A stretch of 64,000 bases of DNA, taken from assembly GCF_027579695.1 (NCBI RefSeq), contig NC_083596.1:12916798-12980797 (forward strand), read 5' to 3'. The position numbers and the translations under genes are program-made. The notes under the pieces are model-generated. The model saw nothing but the letters and a program-made list of their open reading frames with translations, did not search any database and was not told where the DNA came from. Below, one piece after another: positions 10,901 to 20,090 of this stretch; the first letter of the stretch is position 1, and every line of letters starts with the position of its first letter. This stretch comes from Neoarius graeffei (lineage: Eukaryota; Chordata; Actinopteri; Siluriformes; Ariidae).

Positions 10901-13900
10901 ATTTTGATGCTAATATGTGAGTTGGCAGAGGTATACACTCCACCGAGTGCCGTTCTAGTGTTTTTGGGTTTTTTTTTGCTTCTACAGTGGTGCTTGAAAG
11001 TTTATGAACACTTCAGAATTTTCTATATTTCTGCATAAATATGACCTAAAACATCATCAGATTTTCACACAAGTCCTAAAAGTAGATAAAGAGAACCCAG
11101 TTAAACAAATATGAGACAAAATTATTATACTTGGTCATTTATTTATTGAGGAAAATGATTCAATATTAAAAGTACGTGAACCTTTGCTTTCAGTATCTGG
11201 TGTGACCCCCTTGTGCAGCAATAACTGCAACTAAATGTTTCCGGTAACTGTTGATCAGTCCTGCACACCGGCTTGGAGGAATTTTAGCCCATTCCTCCGT
11301 ACAGAACAGCTTCAACTCTGGGATGTTGGTGGGTTTCCTCACATGAACTGCTCGCTTCAGGTCCTTCCACAACATTTCGATTGGATTAAGGTCAGGACTT
11401 TGACTTGGCCATTCCAAAACATTAACTTTATTCTTCTTTAATCATTCTTTGGTAGAATGACTTGTGTGCTTAGGGTCGTTGTCTTGCTGCATGACCCACC
11501 TTCTCTTGAGATTCAGTTCATGGACAGATGTCCTGACATTTTCTTTTAGAATTCGCTGGTATAATTCAGAATTCATTGCTCCATCAACGATGGCAAGCCA
11601 TCCTGGCCGAGATACAGCAAAACAGGCCCAAACCATGATACTACCACCACCATGTTTCACAGATGGGATAAAGTTCTTATGCTGGAATGTAGTGTTTTCC
11701 TTTCTCCAAACACAATGCTTCTCATTTAAACCAAAAAGTTCTATTTTAGTCTCATCAGTCCACAAAACATTTTTCCATTAACCTTCTGGCTTGTCCACGT
11801 GATCCATAACAAACTGCAGATGAGCAGCAATGTTCTTTTTGGAGAGCAGTGGCTTTCTCCTTGCAATCCTGCCATGCACACCATTGTTGTTCAGTGTTCT
11901 CCTGATGGTGGACTCATGAACATTAGTCAATGTGAGAGAGGCCTTCAGTTATTTAGAAGTTACCCTGGGATCCTTTGTGACCTCGTCGACTATTACACGC
12001 CTTGCTCTTGGGGTGATCTTTGTTGGTCGACCACTCCTGGGGAGGGTAACAATGGCCTTGAATTTCCTCCATTTGTACACAATCTGTCTGACTGTGGATT
12101 GGTGGAGTCCAAACTCTTTAGAGATGGTTTTGTAACCTTTTCCAGCCTGATGAGCATCAACAACGCTTTTTCTGAGGTCCTCAGAAATCTCCGTTGTTTG
12201 TGCCATGATACACTTCCACAAACATGTGTTGTGAAGATCAGACTTTGATAGATCCCTGTTCTTTAAATAAAACAGGGTGCCCACTCACACCTGATTGTCA
12301 TCCCAATGATTGAAAACACCTGACTCTAATTTCACCTTCAAATTAACTGCTAATCCTAGAGGTTCACATACTTTTGTCATTAACAGATATGTAATATTGG
12401 ATCATTTTCCTCAATAAATAAATGACCAAGCATAATATTTTTGTCTCATTTGTTTAATCTAAAGGGTTCACAAACTTTCAAGCACCACTGTATAATGTTA
12501 AGAAAGAAAAAGATAGGCTGATGAGGGAACGACAGAGGGAGTAATGGAAACCAGAAACGTAACCAGAATAAATGTAAACAGAAATAAACACTACACACCA
12601 TTCTTTAATAAATCTTAAATCCTTTGCAGTCAATCAACTCCTGTGTGGTTGCGCCATCACACCACCCGGTCACTGATTATTTTCCTATAACAGCACATAC
12701 CGAAGTTACTCTTTACTTACCAACTCTCCTCCAGGAAGATTGACCGAAGACAGAAGCAATACAGAGTCCAGTCGAGAGTTCGTCTCCACTTTCCAGCGTT
12801 TCTGCTGCACCTACAGTCAAAAAGTCATGTAGAAACATCCTTATTAATAATTATTTTCCTTAAATCAGTCCATGTCTGGCAACCCAAATCACATTTCAAT
12901 ATCCTATATATGTTCACAAACCTCAGTGATCCGGCCAACAACCACATCACCGACTTCACCATTGAACCTGGGGGGGGGGGGGATATCATGTTAATTCAAT
13001 AGTCACAGTTTGATGGGGTTGGTCTCAGAGAAAACGTTCTCACCTTGTCTTCAGTGGCCTCACACAAATGAGTTTGTTGACTCGTTCCACCTCTCCAGCC
13101 ACCGAAGCAGTGAGTTTTTCATCGTCCATGTACGTTCCATGGCCTCTGAAGAACAAAAATAAAGAGGGGCGTAATTAGAACTGGTGACTGATTTTAATCA
13201 AGGAATTTAAACGATCTTGCTAAATGAACAGATAGCAAGAGAAGTACTGAAGTAAAAAGCTAGCACCGTAGACAAGTTCAAAGAGTCCTGGTAGCATACA
13301 GAGTCAGCGCAAGAGGAAACTGAACGTTGCAGTAAAAATGTCTAGAAATTACATCATTTAAAGCAGCAGTTTGCAATGTTTACGAGCCCTCTTCTGCCTG
13401 TAAAGGGAAACACAAATGCACAAAAAAAAAAAAAAAAAACCTGACAAACTTTCTGCACATCCACACACTGTTAAAGTTATCTGGACCTTGTGAGATGTAT
13501 TTTAAGGAAAGCAACAGAGTTGAGGAGATATTTTACAGCTTTTGGCAAGACGACATGAATTCAGCCAGATTATGATATGATTTTGTCATGGCCGACAAAT
13601 TTCCAGTTTCAGGCCCGAATATGAATGGCAGGGACGACAAACTGGCCTTGCAGCGCGACGTAATCAAATAGCGATGTGGCATCTGAGACCTCCCAGAACA
13701 CCCCAACGGAAAATCTAGCATGTCAGAATTGTTTCATATTTTCTCACCTAGCTGGACATGTTCCTTGACGTTCCTTCTGTATCCATGATTGACCATCTCT
13801 TCACCTTCCTTCCCAATGACGTACAAGAACATGAATGATGATTGGTCACGGTCAAACTTGTAGCATTGCCAATTTCCCCACCAAGACATGCAAGAATTTA

Positions 13901-16900
13901 TAGCAGTATAAATTCTACTAATCCGACATGGTGACCTTCGTGAAAGACAAAAATATTGTGTAGTCTGATCCCAGCACTCACGTGAACAATTTGGATCTGA
14001 TTTTTTCACACATACATGTGTTGAAAAACATTCAACTGAGATCCTAAGTCACGCAAGAAACATTTCGGGTATCAGGTCATCATTTCACACACATTATTAA
14101 CGTCACAAATGACGCACGTGTACCATGGAGTGGAGTCCAGATGGAACAAGATCAACTGTGAGCTACTGCTCACTTACGTATCCCCCCCACTCTCGTTTAT
14201 ATCAGAATGCAAGCGATTGAAGGACTAGGACACTTATTATGAATGTTGACTTCAACAAATAAATCAACCCTGAAACAAGTAAGTAAAGAGCAGTGTTCTC
14301 CCCAGGGATTTCAAATAGCATCCTGGTAAACTGTCATTTTGAAATCGCATTTTGCTTCTTGAAATAGCGGCAAAATCCACGCTATATGTTTCATAAATAT
14401 ATTCAGTCGGTAAACAGGAAGTCAATGTGCAACAGACCTGAAAACAGTATACAGGGTATAGAACCCCAAGCTGAAGCTCGGTACCAAATATCAAGCAGTT
14501 GTGATTTGTAGTTGCTGAGAAAAGTGTTACGAAAATTGTGTGAATCCATGCTATATGTTTTGTAAATACATTCAGTCGGTAAACAGGAAGTTGATGTACG
14601 ACAGACCTGAAAACGGTATACATGGTATAGAACCCCAAGCTGAAGCTCGGTACCAAATATCAAGCAGTTGTGATTTGTAGTTGCTGAGAAAAGTGTTACG
14701 AAAATTGTGTGAATCCATGCTATATGTTTTGTAAATACATTCAGTCGGTAAACAGGAAGTTGATGTACGACAGACCTGAAAACGGTAGACATGGTATAGA
14801 ACCCCAAGCTGAAGCTCGGTACCAAATATCAAGCAGTTGTGATTTGTAGTTGCTGAGAAAAGTGTTACGAAAATTGTGTGAATCCATGCTATATGTTTTG
14901 TAAATACATTAAGTTGGTAAACAGGAAGTTGATGTACGACAGACCTGAAAACAGTATACACGGTATAGAACCCCAAGCTGAAGCTCGGTACCAAATATCA
15001 AGCAGTTGTGATTTGTAGTTGCTGAGAAAAGTGTTACGAAAATTGTGTGAATCCATGCTATATGTTTTGTAAATACATTCAGTCGGTAAACAGGAAGTTG
15101 ATGTACGACAGACCTGAAAACGGTATACATGGTATAGAACCCCAAGCTGAAGCTCGGTACCAAATATCAAGCAGTTGTGATTTGTAGTTGCTGAGAAGAG
15201 TGTTACGAAAATTTTGCAAATCCACACTATACGTTTCGTAAATTCATTCAGTTAGTAAACAGGAAGTCGATGTGTGACAGACCTGAAAACGGTACAGAAC
15301 CCCAAGCTGAAGTTTGGTACCAAGTGGCTATGATTTGTGGTTGCTGAGAAAAAGGGTGTTTCGGATGGACAGAGGTAAAATACCAGTATAACCCCCTCCC
15401 TTCGGCGTGGGGGTATAATAAACTGTCTGAGTAAAATCTCTGTTTAGGAGTTTGGTTCGCATTACCGGCAGTAAGTTGGACTTATTCCCAGTGCATGTTG
15501 GACTCCGCCAGGACTGTCCTTTGTCACCGGTTCTGTTCATAACTTTTATGGACAAAATTTATAGGCGCAGCCAAGGGGTGGAGGGTGTCTGGTTTGGTGA
15601 CATCAGGATCACATCTCTGCTTTTTGCGGATGATGTGGTCCTGTTGGCTTCATCAATCTGTGACTTACAGCATGCGCTGGGACGGTTTGCAGCAGAGTGC
15701 GAAGCGGCTGGGATGAGGATCAGCACCTCCAAGTCCGTGGCCACGGCGCTCAGCCAGAAATGGGTGGAATGCCTACTCCAGGTCAGGGGGGAGTTGCTAC
15801 CTAAAGTGGAGGAGTTTAAGTATCTCGGGGTTTTGTTCACGAGTGAGGGTAAGGAGGAGTGGGAGTTGGACAGAAGGATCAGGGCAGCATCAGCAGTGAT
15901 GTGGACGCTAAACCGGTCTGTTGTGGTAAAGGGAGAACTGAGCCAAAAGCCAAAGCTCTCAATTTACTGGTCCATCTACGTTCCCATCCTCACCTATGGT
16001 CACAAGCTATGGGTAGTGACCGAAAGAATGAGATCGCAGATACAAGCGGTAGAAATGAGTTTTCTCCACAGGGTGGCTGGGCTCTCCCTTAGAGACAGGG
16101 TGAGAAGCTTGGTCATTCGGGAGAGACTCGGAGTAGAACTGTTGCGCCTCCACATCAAAAGGAGTCAGTTGAGGTGGTTCGGGCACCTTGTTAGGATGCA
16201 CTTGGACGCCTCCCAAGGGAGGTTTTCTGGGCATGCCCAACCGGGAGGAGACCCCGGGGTAGACCCAGGACACGCTGGAGAGATTACATCTCTCGGCTGG
16301 CCTGGGAACACCTCGGTATTCCCCTGGAAGAGCTGGTGGAGGTGGCCGGGGAGAGGGAAGTCCGGGCTGCTCTGCTTAGGCTGCTACCCTCACGACCCGG
16401 ATAAGCAGTAGAAGATGGATGGATGGATGGATTTAACCATTGGAGGAGAGAAAAAAAAAGACTGCAATGATCGCAGTGAAATTGATCACTTGTCCTTTCT
16501 ACAACCATGATCACACTAGTGGTCAGTCAACACTTTGGCCAAGGAACACAGGAACCTGATATGGGTCATGTTAGGGCTGCACGATATCAGAAAAATATAC
16601 GATATTCGATAACATGACTGAATATCTCGATATGTATCACGATAATTAAATATACAAATGTTTTTCTTACCTCTACTCGCCGTTCTGCCCTGTCGTTGGT
16701 AGCTGCCACCACTGTTTTACATGTCTTGCAAAGTACCCGAGTTTGCAGTACGTCATCCCTCCTGAATCCAAAGTACTTCCAAATAGCAGACGGGCATTTT
16801 TTTTTTGGAAACCAGTTCCTCCTCACACAAGTTTGTCTCACCACACTTGCTACCGCTCCCACCTTCCGCCATCACCACGAGGCTTTTACTTGTTTTGCAA

Positions 16901-17776
16901 TAGGGGGCGGAGTTATCCCGCGGCGCTTGTTGACATTCAAATGTGATTGGATGGCACAGAAAAATGTGCCTTTTATCGAAATTTAAGTAATTTTTGCGGT
17001 ATGTATATCGCAAACTATGATATCGCGATATCGATACTTTTTCGATATATTGTGCAGCCCATGTCATGTCTTATGTTTATGCAAACAGACAAGGACCCCC
17101 CTAAAACAAAAACTCAGATCTGCTTAAAAACATTGAAATTGTCCTTCAACGGAAAAGCCGAAACACACCTGACCCTGTTTACCACCAACCACTTGATCAC
17201 CTGAGAAGAAATATCAGGTGCAAAGAGGCAACAGAGTTGCGTGCAAAAGTTTGCACACCCTTACTTCAAAAATGAGAAAAGCAACAAGAAGAGAGCATGA
17301 AATGAGCTTGTGTTTTGGAGATGAACTCTAAAATAGAGGAACATGAAGAATAATACAGATAATAGGAAAGGAAATAATATAATATATAAACCCTGACATT
17401 GTGTTTAGCTTGGTTATGTTTTGAATTCATTTTATAAAACATGTCCTGAAAGTGCCTAGCTACTAATATGACATAAAATGTACAAAAAAATTACTAAAAC
17501 AAATAAATAAGAGGTTTAGATGATGCTCATCACAGATCACTAATTTATCACTAATTTATCAAAGACAGTGAAATGAAACAGGAGATTAGCATCCAGCTAG
17601 CTAGCTAGCTAACTCTCTCTCTGAGTGACTGCTGCACTTCACTATATTCACCTCATAAACCCTGAATCTGATGTGATCACATCCCCTGGAACCACCAAAT
17701 GTTTTCTGTCCGAACTGGCATGAGAAGCTGGCAGAGCCGTTTGCTTTCTCGCAGGAAATCTCATATCCACCGCCAT
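1870..17776 (-). CDS. exosc2: Exosome complex component RRP4 (whole coding span, 9 exons)
   Basis: Coding exons on the minus strand are 17776-17652, 13145-13044, 12967-12922, 12810-12721, 8540-8475, 8349-8281, 6560-6384, 6281-6153 and 1950-1870. They total 885 nt, i.e. 294 aa plus TAA, against about 293 aa in the human protein as I recall it. Every junction has AG/GT borders and compatible phase. The N-terminal domain carries [10 protein letters not shown] and [11 protein letters not shown] (about residues 26-55). The S1 RNA-binding domain follows ([31 protein letters not shown], about 77-165). The KH domain contains GNNG at 199-202, and the protein ends in [17 protein letters not shown]. In the family, RRP4 is one of three S1/KH cap subunits on the RNase PH ring of the nuclear and cytoplasmic exosome; it binds RNA and is not catalytic. 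The exons look intact. Introns are swollen by transposons. Confidence 0.97.
2135..2511 (+). repeat. tRNA-headed SINE (Mermaid-like), copy 1
   Basis: The family head contains a pol III A box (TGGTGTAGTGG) and B box (GGTTCGAGCCC) with flanking bases of a tRNA-like fold. A 250-bp conserved body follows (CTGTGATGACCTGGCGAC), then a GATAATGAGATGAGATG tail. This copy is full length and sits next to a family A fragment. Confidence 0.92.
2512..2645 (+). mobile_element. Family A Tc1-derived fragment (3' part)
   Basis: ACAACCGTGGTGAGCAGAAA to CAAGTTCCTATTA matches the right third of the family A element. The left part is absent. Confidence 0.65.
2646..3966 (+). mobile_element. hAT (ZBED-like) transposase remnant, 5'-truncated
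   Basis: Two overlapping frames (2655-2945 and 2717-3157) encode pieces of a hAT catalytic domain: [20 protein letters not shown], then [20 protein letters not shown], typical of ZBED1-like transposases. A frameshift lies near 2912. AT-rich 3' sequence continues to a likely right end at 3960, CGGCACAGCCCTAA, preceded by a fold-back of CCATCGTGATGG-type repeats. No left end is seen. Confidence 0.7.
3967..4518. other. Probable second hAT-type fragment, minus strand
   Basis: A minus-strand frame at 4087-3968 begins [20 protein letters not shown]. This basic, serine-rich start resembles those of fish hAT or zinc-finger transposases. The rest of the stretch, including GGCGG-rich sequence at 4427-4516, is unassigned. 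Confidence 0.3.
4519..6015 (-). mobile_element. Unclassified DNA transposon with CAGACCTGTTTAC ends
   Basis: Imperfect terminal inverted repeats CAGACCTGTTTAC start at 4519 and end at 6015. They are flanked by a 6-bp direct repeat CATTAA (4513-4518 and 6016-6021). A minus-strand frame from 5070 begins [20 protein letters not shown], like the basic N-terminus of a fish transposase. A second element (5229-5897) is inserted in it. Confidence 0.65.
5229..5897 (-). mobile_element. CAGGG-ended element, copy 1 (nested)
   Basis: Ends CAGGGTTTTTTCTAG and AGACGAAAGCCTG form a short imperfect inverted repeat, flanked by ATGAA (5224-5228, 5898-5902). A minus-strand frame reads [13 protein letters not shown] and QKKITSFF, a start seen in zinc-finger transposases. 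It includes a long G tract at 5290-5310. It is nearly identical to 7507-8159. Confidence 0.7.
6153..6281 (-). CDS. exosc2: exosc2 coding exon 8
   Basis: A 129-nt exon encoding [16 protein letters not shown] and then [19 protein letters not shown], the C-terminal KH segment. The donor GTACTG is adequate. Confidence 0.96.
6384..6560 (-). CDS. exosc2: exosc2 coding exon 7 (KH domain)
   Basis: A 177-nt exon starting [20 protein letters not shown] and containing [22 protein letters not shown] occupies the KH loop. It ends TSLE before GTGAGG. Confidence 0.96.
6561..7506. other. exosc2 intron 6, no gene
   Basis: Contains a fish repeat-like patch at 6980-7060 with a CACTATATAGGGCGCTATATAG palindromic motif. 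Otherwise unassigned. Confidence 0.4.
7507..8159 (-). mobile_element. CAGGG-ended element, copy 2
   Basis: Same ends and frame as 5229-5897, with few differences other than the shorter G tract. It is flanked by ATATAA on both sides (7501-7506, 8160-8165). It lies in exosc2 intron 6. Confidence 0.72.
8281..8349 (-). CDS. exosc2: exosc2 coding exon 6
   Basis: A 69-nt exon encoding [18 protein letters not shown] and then LKYGK, the end of the S1 domain. The donor is GTACGTTGG. Confidence 0.95.
8475..8540 (-). CDS. exosc2: exosc2 coding exon 5
   Basis: A 66-nt exon encoding [15 protein letters not shown] and then QEGDLIS. It is bordered by TTTCAG and GTATCC; the donor is weak but keeps phase 0 with exon 6. 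Confidence 0.93.
9390..9683 (+). pseudogene. N-terminal part of a Crypton/KIAA1958-type recombinase
   Basis: From the ATG at 9390 the frame reads [20 protein letters not shown], then [20 protein letters not shown] and [15 protein letters not shown]. This is the helical core-binding N-domain found ahead of Crypton and KIAA1958-like tyrosine-recombinase domains. The catalytic domain is absent. The final codons run into the MITE at 9658. Confidence 0.65.
9658..9900. mobile_element. Palindromic MITE with TTAA target sites (piggyBac-like)
   Basis: About 70-bp inverted repeats begin TTAACCCCTTCAATGCCCTT and their complement ends at 9900 (GGGCATCGAAGGGGTTAA). TTAA at both ends and the C-rich terminus suggest the piggyBac superfamily. 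It is inserted in the recombinase frame. Confidence 0.7.
10983..12492 (-). mobile_element. Tc1-like transposon, family B, copy 1
   Basis: TACAGTGGTGCTTGAAAG at 10983 and its perfect complement ending at 12492 mark the ends, with TA target sites. Minus-strand transposase pieces occur at 12203-11949 ([25 protein letters not shown]), 11765-11442 ([27 protein letters not shown]) and 11417-11190 ([19 protein letters not shown]). They carry the DDE motifs in order, separated by stops. Inactive. Confidence 0.92.
12721..12810 (-). CDS. exosc2: exosc2 coding exon 4
   Basis: A 90-nt phase-0 exon encoding [17 protein letters not shown] and then [13 protein letters not shown], the S1 core. The donor is a strong GTAAGTAAA. 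Confidence 0.96.
12922..12967 (-). CDS. exosc2: exosc2 coding exon 3
   Basis: A 46-nt exon encoding [15 protein letters not shown], the first S1-domain strands. The acceptor follows an unusually long C tract (G run at 12970-12982 on the plus strand) that serves as the polypyrimidine tract. Confidence 0.94.
13044..13145 (-). CDS. exosc2: exosc2 coding exon 2
   Basis: A 102-nt exon between a TTCTTCAG acceptor and a GTGAGAACG donor. It encodes [11 protein letters not shown], then [20 protein letters not shown], the end of the N-terminal domain and entry to the S1 domain. Phases 2 and 2 match exons 1 and 3. Confidence 0.95.
13146..14345. other. exosc2 intron 1, no gene recognised
   Basis: Two minus-strand frames (13721-13533 and 14009-13734) show no family I know and no splice context, so they are taken as chance or old repeat. 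A homopolymer A tract lies at 13420-13439. Confidence 0.5.
14346..15350 (-). repeat. Tandem array of six 169-bp units
   Basis: The landmark CCATGCTATATGTTTTGTAA recurs at about 14371, 14540, 14709, 14878, 15047 and 15216, a constant 169-bp step. Central units are nearly identical and the outer two diverge. Because 169 is not a multiple of three, overlapping open frames of 130-140 aa appear on the minus strand and are artefacts of the repetition. Confidence 0.9.
15380..15420. repeat. Hairpin-forming CCCCCTCCC / GTGGGGG motif
   Basis: ATAACCCCCTCCCTTCGGCG followed by TGGGGGTATAAT can fold into a GC-rich stem with a TTCGG-containing loop. It lies at the edge of the tandem array and may be the terminus of the element the array expanded from. 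Confidence 0.4.
15424..16433 (+). mobile_element. Rex3 (RTE-clade) LINE, 5'-truncated
   Basis: The segment spans the reverse transcriptase C-half and 3' end and finishes in tandem GATG repeats (16416-16431), the known Rex3 tail. CAGGACTGTCCTTTGTCACC at 15509 corresponds to the conserved Rex3 region used for fish-wide detection. The element is a dead-on-arrival fragment. Confidence 0.85.
15452..16411 (+). pseudogene. Rex3 reverse transcriptase fragment
   Basis: A 319-aa open frame contains [19 protein letters not shown], the catalytic motif [32 protein letters not shown] and RWFGHLVRM. The upstream endonuclease and first RT motifs are missing. The frame loses family similarity after about residue 265, consistent with a shift. 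Confidence 0.85.
16572..17061 (-). mobile_element. hAT MITE carrying a BED-finger exon
   Basis: Ends TAGGGCTGCACGATAT and ATATTGTGCAGCCCA are inverted repeats. Flanks GGTCATGT (16564-16571) and TGTCATGT (17062-17069) agree at 7 of 8 positions, as for a hAT insertion. A minus-strand frame (16862-16587) reads [13 protein letters not shown] and [14 protein letters not shown], the start of a BED zinc finger of a ZBED/hAT transposase. Confidence 0.75.
17062..17651. other. exosc2 intron 1 next to exon 1, no gene
   Basis: Contains a lone Tc1-like terminus (GCAAAAGTTTGCACACCC near 17242) without a partner and a short AGCT repeat at 17594-17611. Confidence 0.4.
17652..17776 (-). CDS. exosc2: exosc2 coding exon 1
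   Basis: Starts at the ATG read from 17776 in CAGGCATGGCGG and encodes 41 residues beginning [20 protein letters not shown]. It ends ATG AG before the donor GTGAAT, so the next Arg codon is split. The first residues diverge from mammals, but VVPGDVIT and DSGFM fit the RRP4 N-terminal domain. No in-frame upstream ATG competes with this start. Confidence 0.93.
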
Positions 17777-17802
17777 GCCTGCTGAACCATGTGAGTTTAC
17801 AC

Positions 17803-17812
17803 TAAAATGGCC
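17803..17812. promoter_or_regulatory. Candidate YY1-type site upstream of exosc2
   Basis: AAAATGGCCG resembles the YY1 consensus and lies 27-36 bp upstream of the exosc2 ATG, where YY1 sites are common in housekeeping genes. The match is by eye only. No TATA box is apparent. Confidence 0.3.
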
Positions 17813-17896
17813 GAGGGCGAGTTCTGTGAGAGATGGGGAAGTTGCCAGATTGGGATAAAACCCTGTTCACATTCCTGGAGAATGGCCTTCTTTTTG

Positions 17897-18263
17897 TCTC
17901 ATCTCATCTCATCTCATCATCTCTAGCCGCTTTATCCTGTTCTACAGGGTCACAGGCAAGCTGGAGCCTATCCCAGCTGACTACGGGCGAAAGGCGGGGT
18001 ACACCCTGGACAAGTCGCCAGGTCATCACAGGGCTGACACATAGACGCAGACAACCATTCACACTCACATTCACACCTACGGTCAATTTAGAGTCACCAG
18101 TTAACCTAACCTGCATGTCTTTGGACTGTGGGGGAAACCGGAGCACCCGGAGGAAACCCACGCGGACAACATGCAAACTCCGCACAGAAAGGCCCTCGCC
18201 AGCCACGGGGCTCGAACCCGGACCTTCTTGCTGTGAGGCGACAGCGCTAACCACTACGCCACC
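17897..18263 (-). repeat. SINE copy 2
   Basis: Reverse-orientation Mermaid-like SINE lacking only the last few bases of the tRNA head. It is the left SINE of duplicated unit 1. Confidence 0.9.
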
Positions 18264-18420
18264 TTCTTTTTGTTGTGTTTTATTTTCAAGAAGAACTTTA
18301 TTCATTACACATTTGTGAAATTCCTCTCTGCATTTAACCCATCTGAAGCAGTGAAAACACACACACACACCCAGAGCAGTGGACAGCCATGCTAATAGCG
18401 CCCGGGGAGCAGTTGGGAGT

Positions 18421-18591
18421 TACAGTGGTATGCAAAAGTTTGGGCACCCCTGGTCAAAATTACTGTTACTGTGAACAGTTAAGCAAGTTGAAGATGAAAT
18501 GATCTCCAAAAGTTATAAAGTTAAAGATGACTCATTCCCTTAATATTTTAAGCAATTTTTAAAAATTTTTCATCTTTTACATTTGCAAAAT
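18421..18591 (+). mobile_element. Tc1/mariner-type MITE, left end (duplicate)
   Basis: TACAGTGGTATGCAAAAGTT starts the same MITE as at 20091. Only the left part is present because the duplication boundary cuts it. Confidence 0.75.
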
Positions 18592-18958
18592 GGGCGGCAC
18601 GGTGGTGTAGTGGTTAGCGCTGTCGCCTCAGAGCAAGAAGGTCTGGGTTCAAGCCCTGTGGCCGGCGAGGGCCTTTCTGTGCGGAGTTTGCATGTTCTCC
18701 CCGTGTCCGCGTGGGTTTCCTCCGGGTGCTCCGGTTTCCCCCACAGTCCAAAGACATCCAGGTTAGGTTAACTGGTGACTCTAAATTGACCGTAGGTGTG
18801 AATGTGAGTGTGAATGGTTGTCTGTGTCTATGTGTCAGCCCTGTGATGACCTGGCGACTTGTCCAGGGTGTACCCCGCCTTTCGCACGTAGTCAGCTGGG
18901 ATAGGCTCCAGCTTGCCTGTGACTCTGTAGAACAGGATAAAGCGGCTAGAGATAATGG
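18592..18958 (+). repeat. SINE copy 3
   Basis: Plus-orientation SINE inside the MITE. Its GATGA tail is cut at 18958. Confidence 0.9.
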
Positions 18959-19557
18959 ATGGACAACCAGCACTGATGTTTATGATTTGCATTTTGTTAT
19001 GTATGTCTATTTATCTAGACTAAGACATACCCAAGCTGTAACATGCCATGTTATCATATTCTACTGAACGGTTAAAATCATTAAATAGCTTATTCTTATT
19101 TTGTTTTTTATGAAAAGGAACTACCGTAGGTGGGGTTTTTAATGTGACTGATACTTAGGAATGGGTTACAGTACGACCAGGGACATTAATTAAAATCAGT
19201 TTTGGTTTTACAGATAATGAGATGAGATGAGTATAAGGCAATAGAATGTTTCTTTTTCATCTTACTTTCCTATTTCGTAGTGTTTGCGTATTTTTGGCCA
19301 ATATTTTGCGACCATGGTCAATTTAGATCGAACTTTTGATAGAGTCTATGGCCAGTCATTTTGCCCCGCCTCGCGCTCTGTCCGGTGCGGTAGTGATGTC
19401 CCGTTGCTTGCACGCTGCAGCAGAGACCCGTGTGACCTTCAGCTGGTCCAGTCACTGTTCTTTTACCACTGCCTTTATTCTCATCTTTGCGGTGTGTTCT
19501 TGATTTTTCCATTGTGTCCTATTGTCCTATTTCACCATATCAAATACGCAAAATGTA
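18959..19557. other. Single-copy spacer inside the tandem duplication
   Basis: No gene is recognised. A detached SINE tail (GATAATGAGATGAGATGAG) occurs at 19213-19231. Confidence 0.4.
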
Positions 19558-19930
19558 TCATCTCATCTCATCTCATTATCTGTAGCCGCTTTATCCTGTT
19601 CTTCAGGGTCGCAGGCAAGCTGGAGCCTATCCCAGCTGACTACGGGCGAAAGGCGGGGTACACCCTGGACAAGTCGCCAGGTCATCACAGGGCTGACACA
19701 TAGACACAGACAACCATTCACACTCACATTCACACCTACGGTCAATTTAGAGTCACCAGTTAACCTAACCTGCATGTCTTTGGACTGTGGGGGAAACCGG
19801 AGCACCCGGAGGAAACCCACGCGGACAACATGCAAACTCCGCACAGAAAGGCCCTCGCCAGCCATGGGGCTCGAACCCGGACCTTCTTGCTGTGAGGCGA
19901 CAGCGCTAACCACTACGCCACCGTGCCGCC
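19558..19930 (-). repeat. SINE copy 4
   Basis: Full-length reverse SINE, the counterpart of copy 2 in duplicated unit 2. Confidence 0.92.
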
Positions 19931-20090
19931 GCCTTCTTTTTGTTGTGTTTTATTTTCAAGATGAACTTTATTCATTACACATTTGTGAAATTCCTCTCTG
20001 CATTTAACCCATCTGAAGCAGTGAAAACACACACACACACCCAGAGCAGTGGACAGCCATGCTAATAGCGCCCGGGGAGCAGTTGGGAGT

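Noticed and set aside
13533-14009. Minus-strand frames of 62 and 91 aa in exosc2 intron 1
   Set aside because: They were considered as an extra exosc2 exon or a nested gene. exosc2 phases close without them and no motif is visible.
14403-15227. Family of 112-140 aa proteins starting [11 protein letters not shown]
   Set aside because: They arise from the 169-bp tandem units read in shifting frames. The lengths follow the repeat step, not a gene.
14346-15350. CRISPR-like array
   Set aside because: Units are contiguous 169-bp repeats without short repeats and unique spacers, and the DNA is vertebrate.
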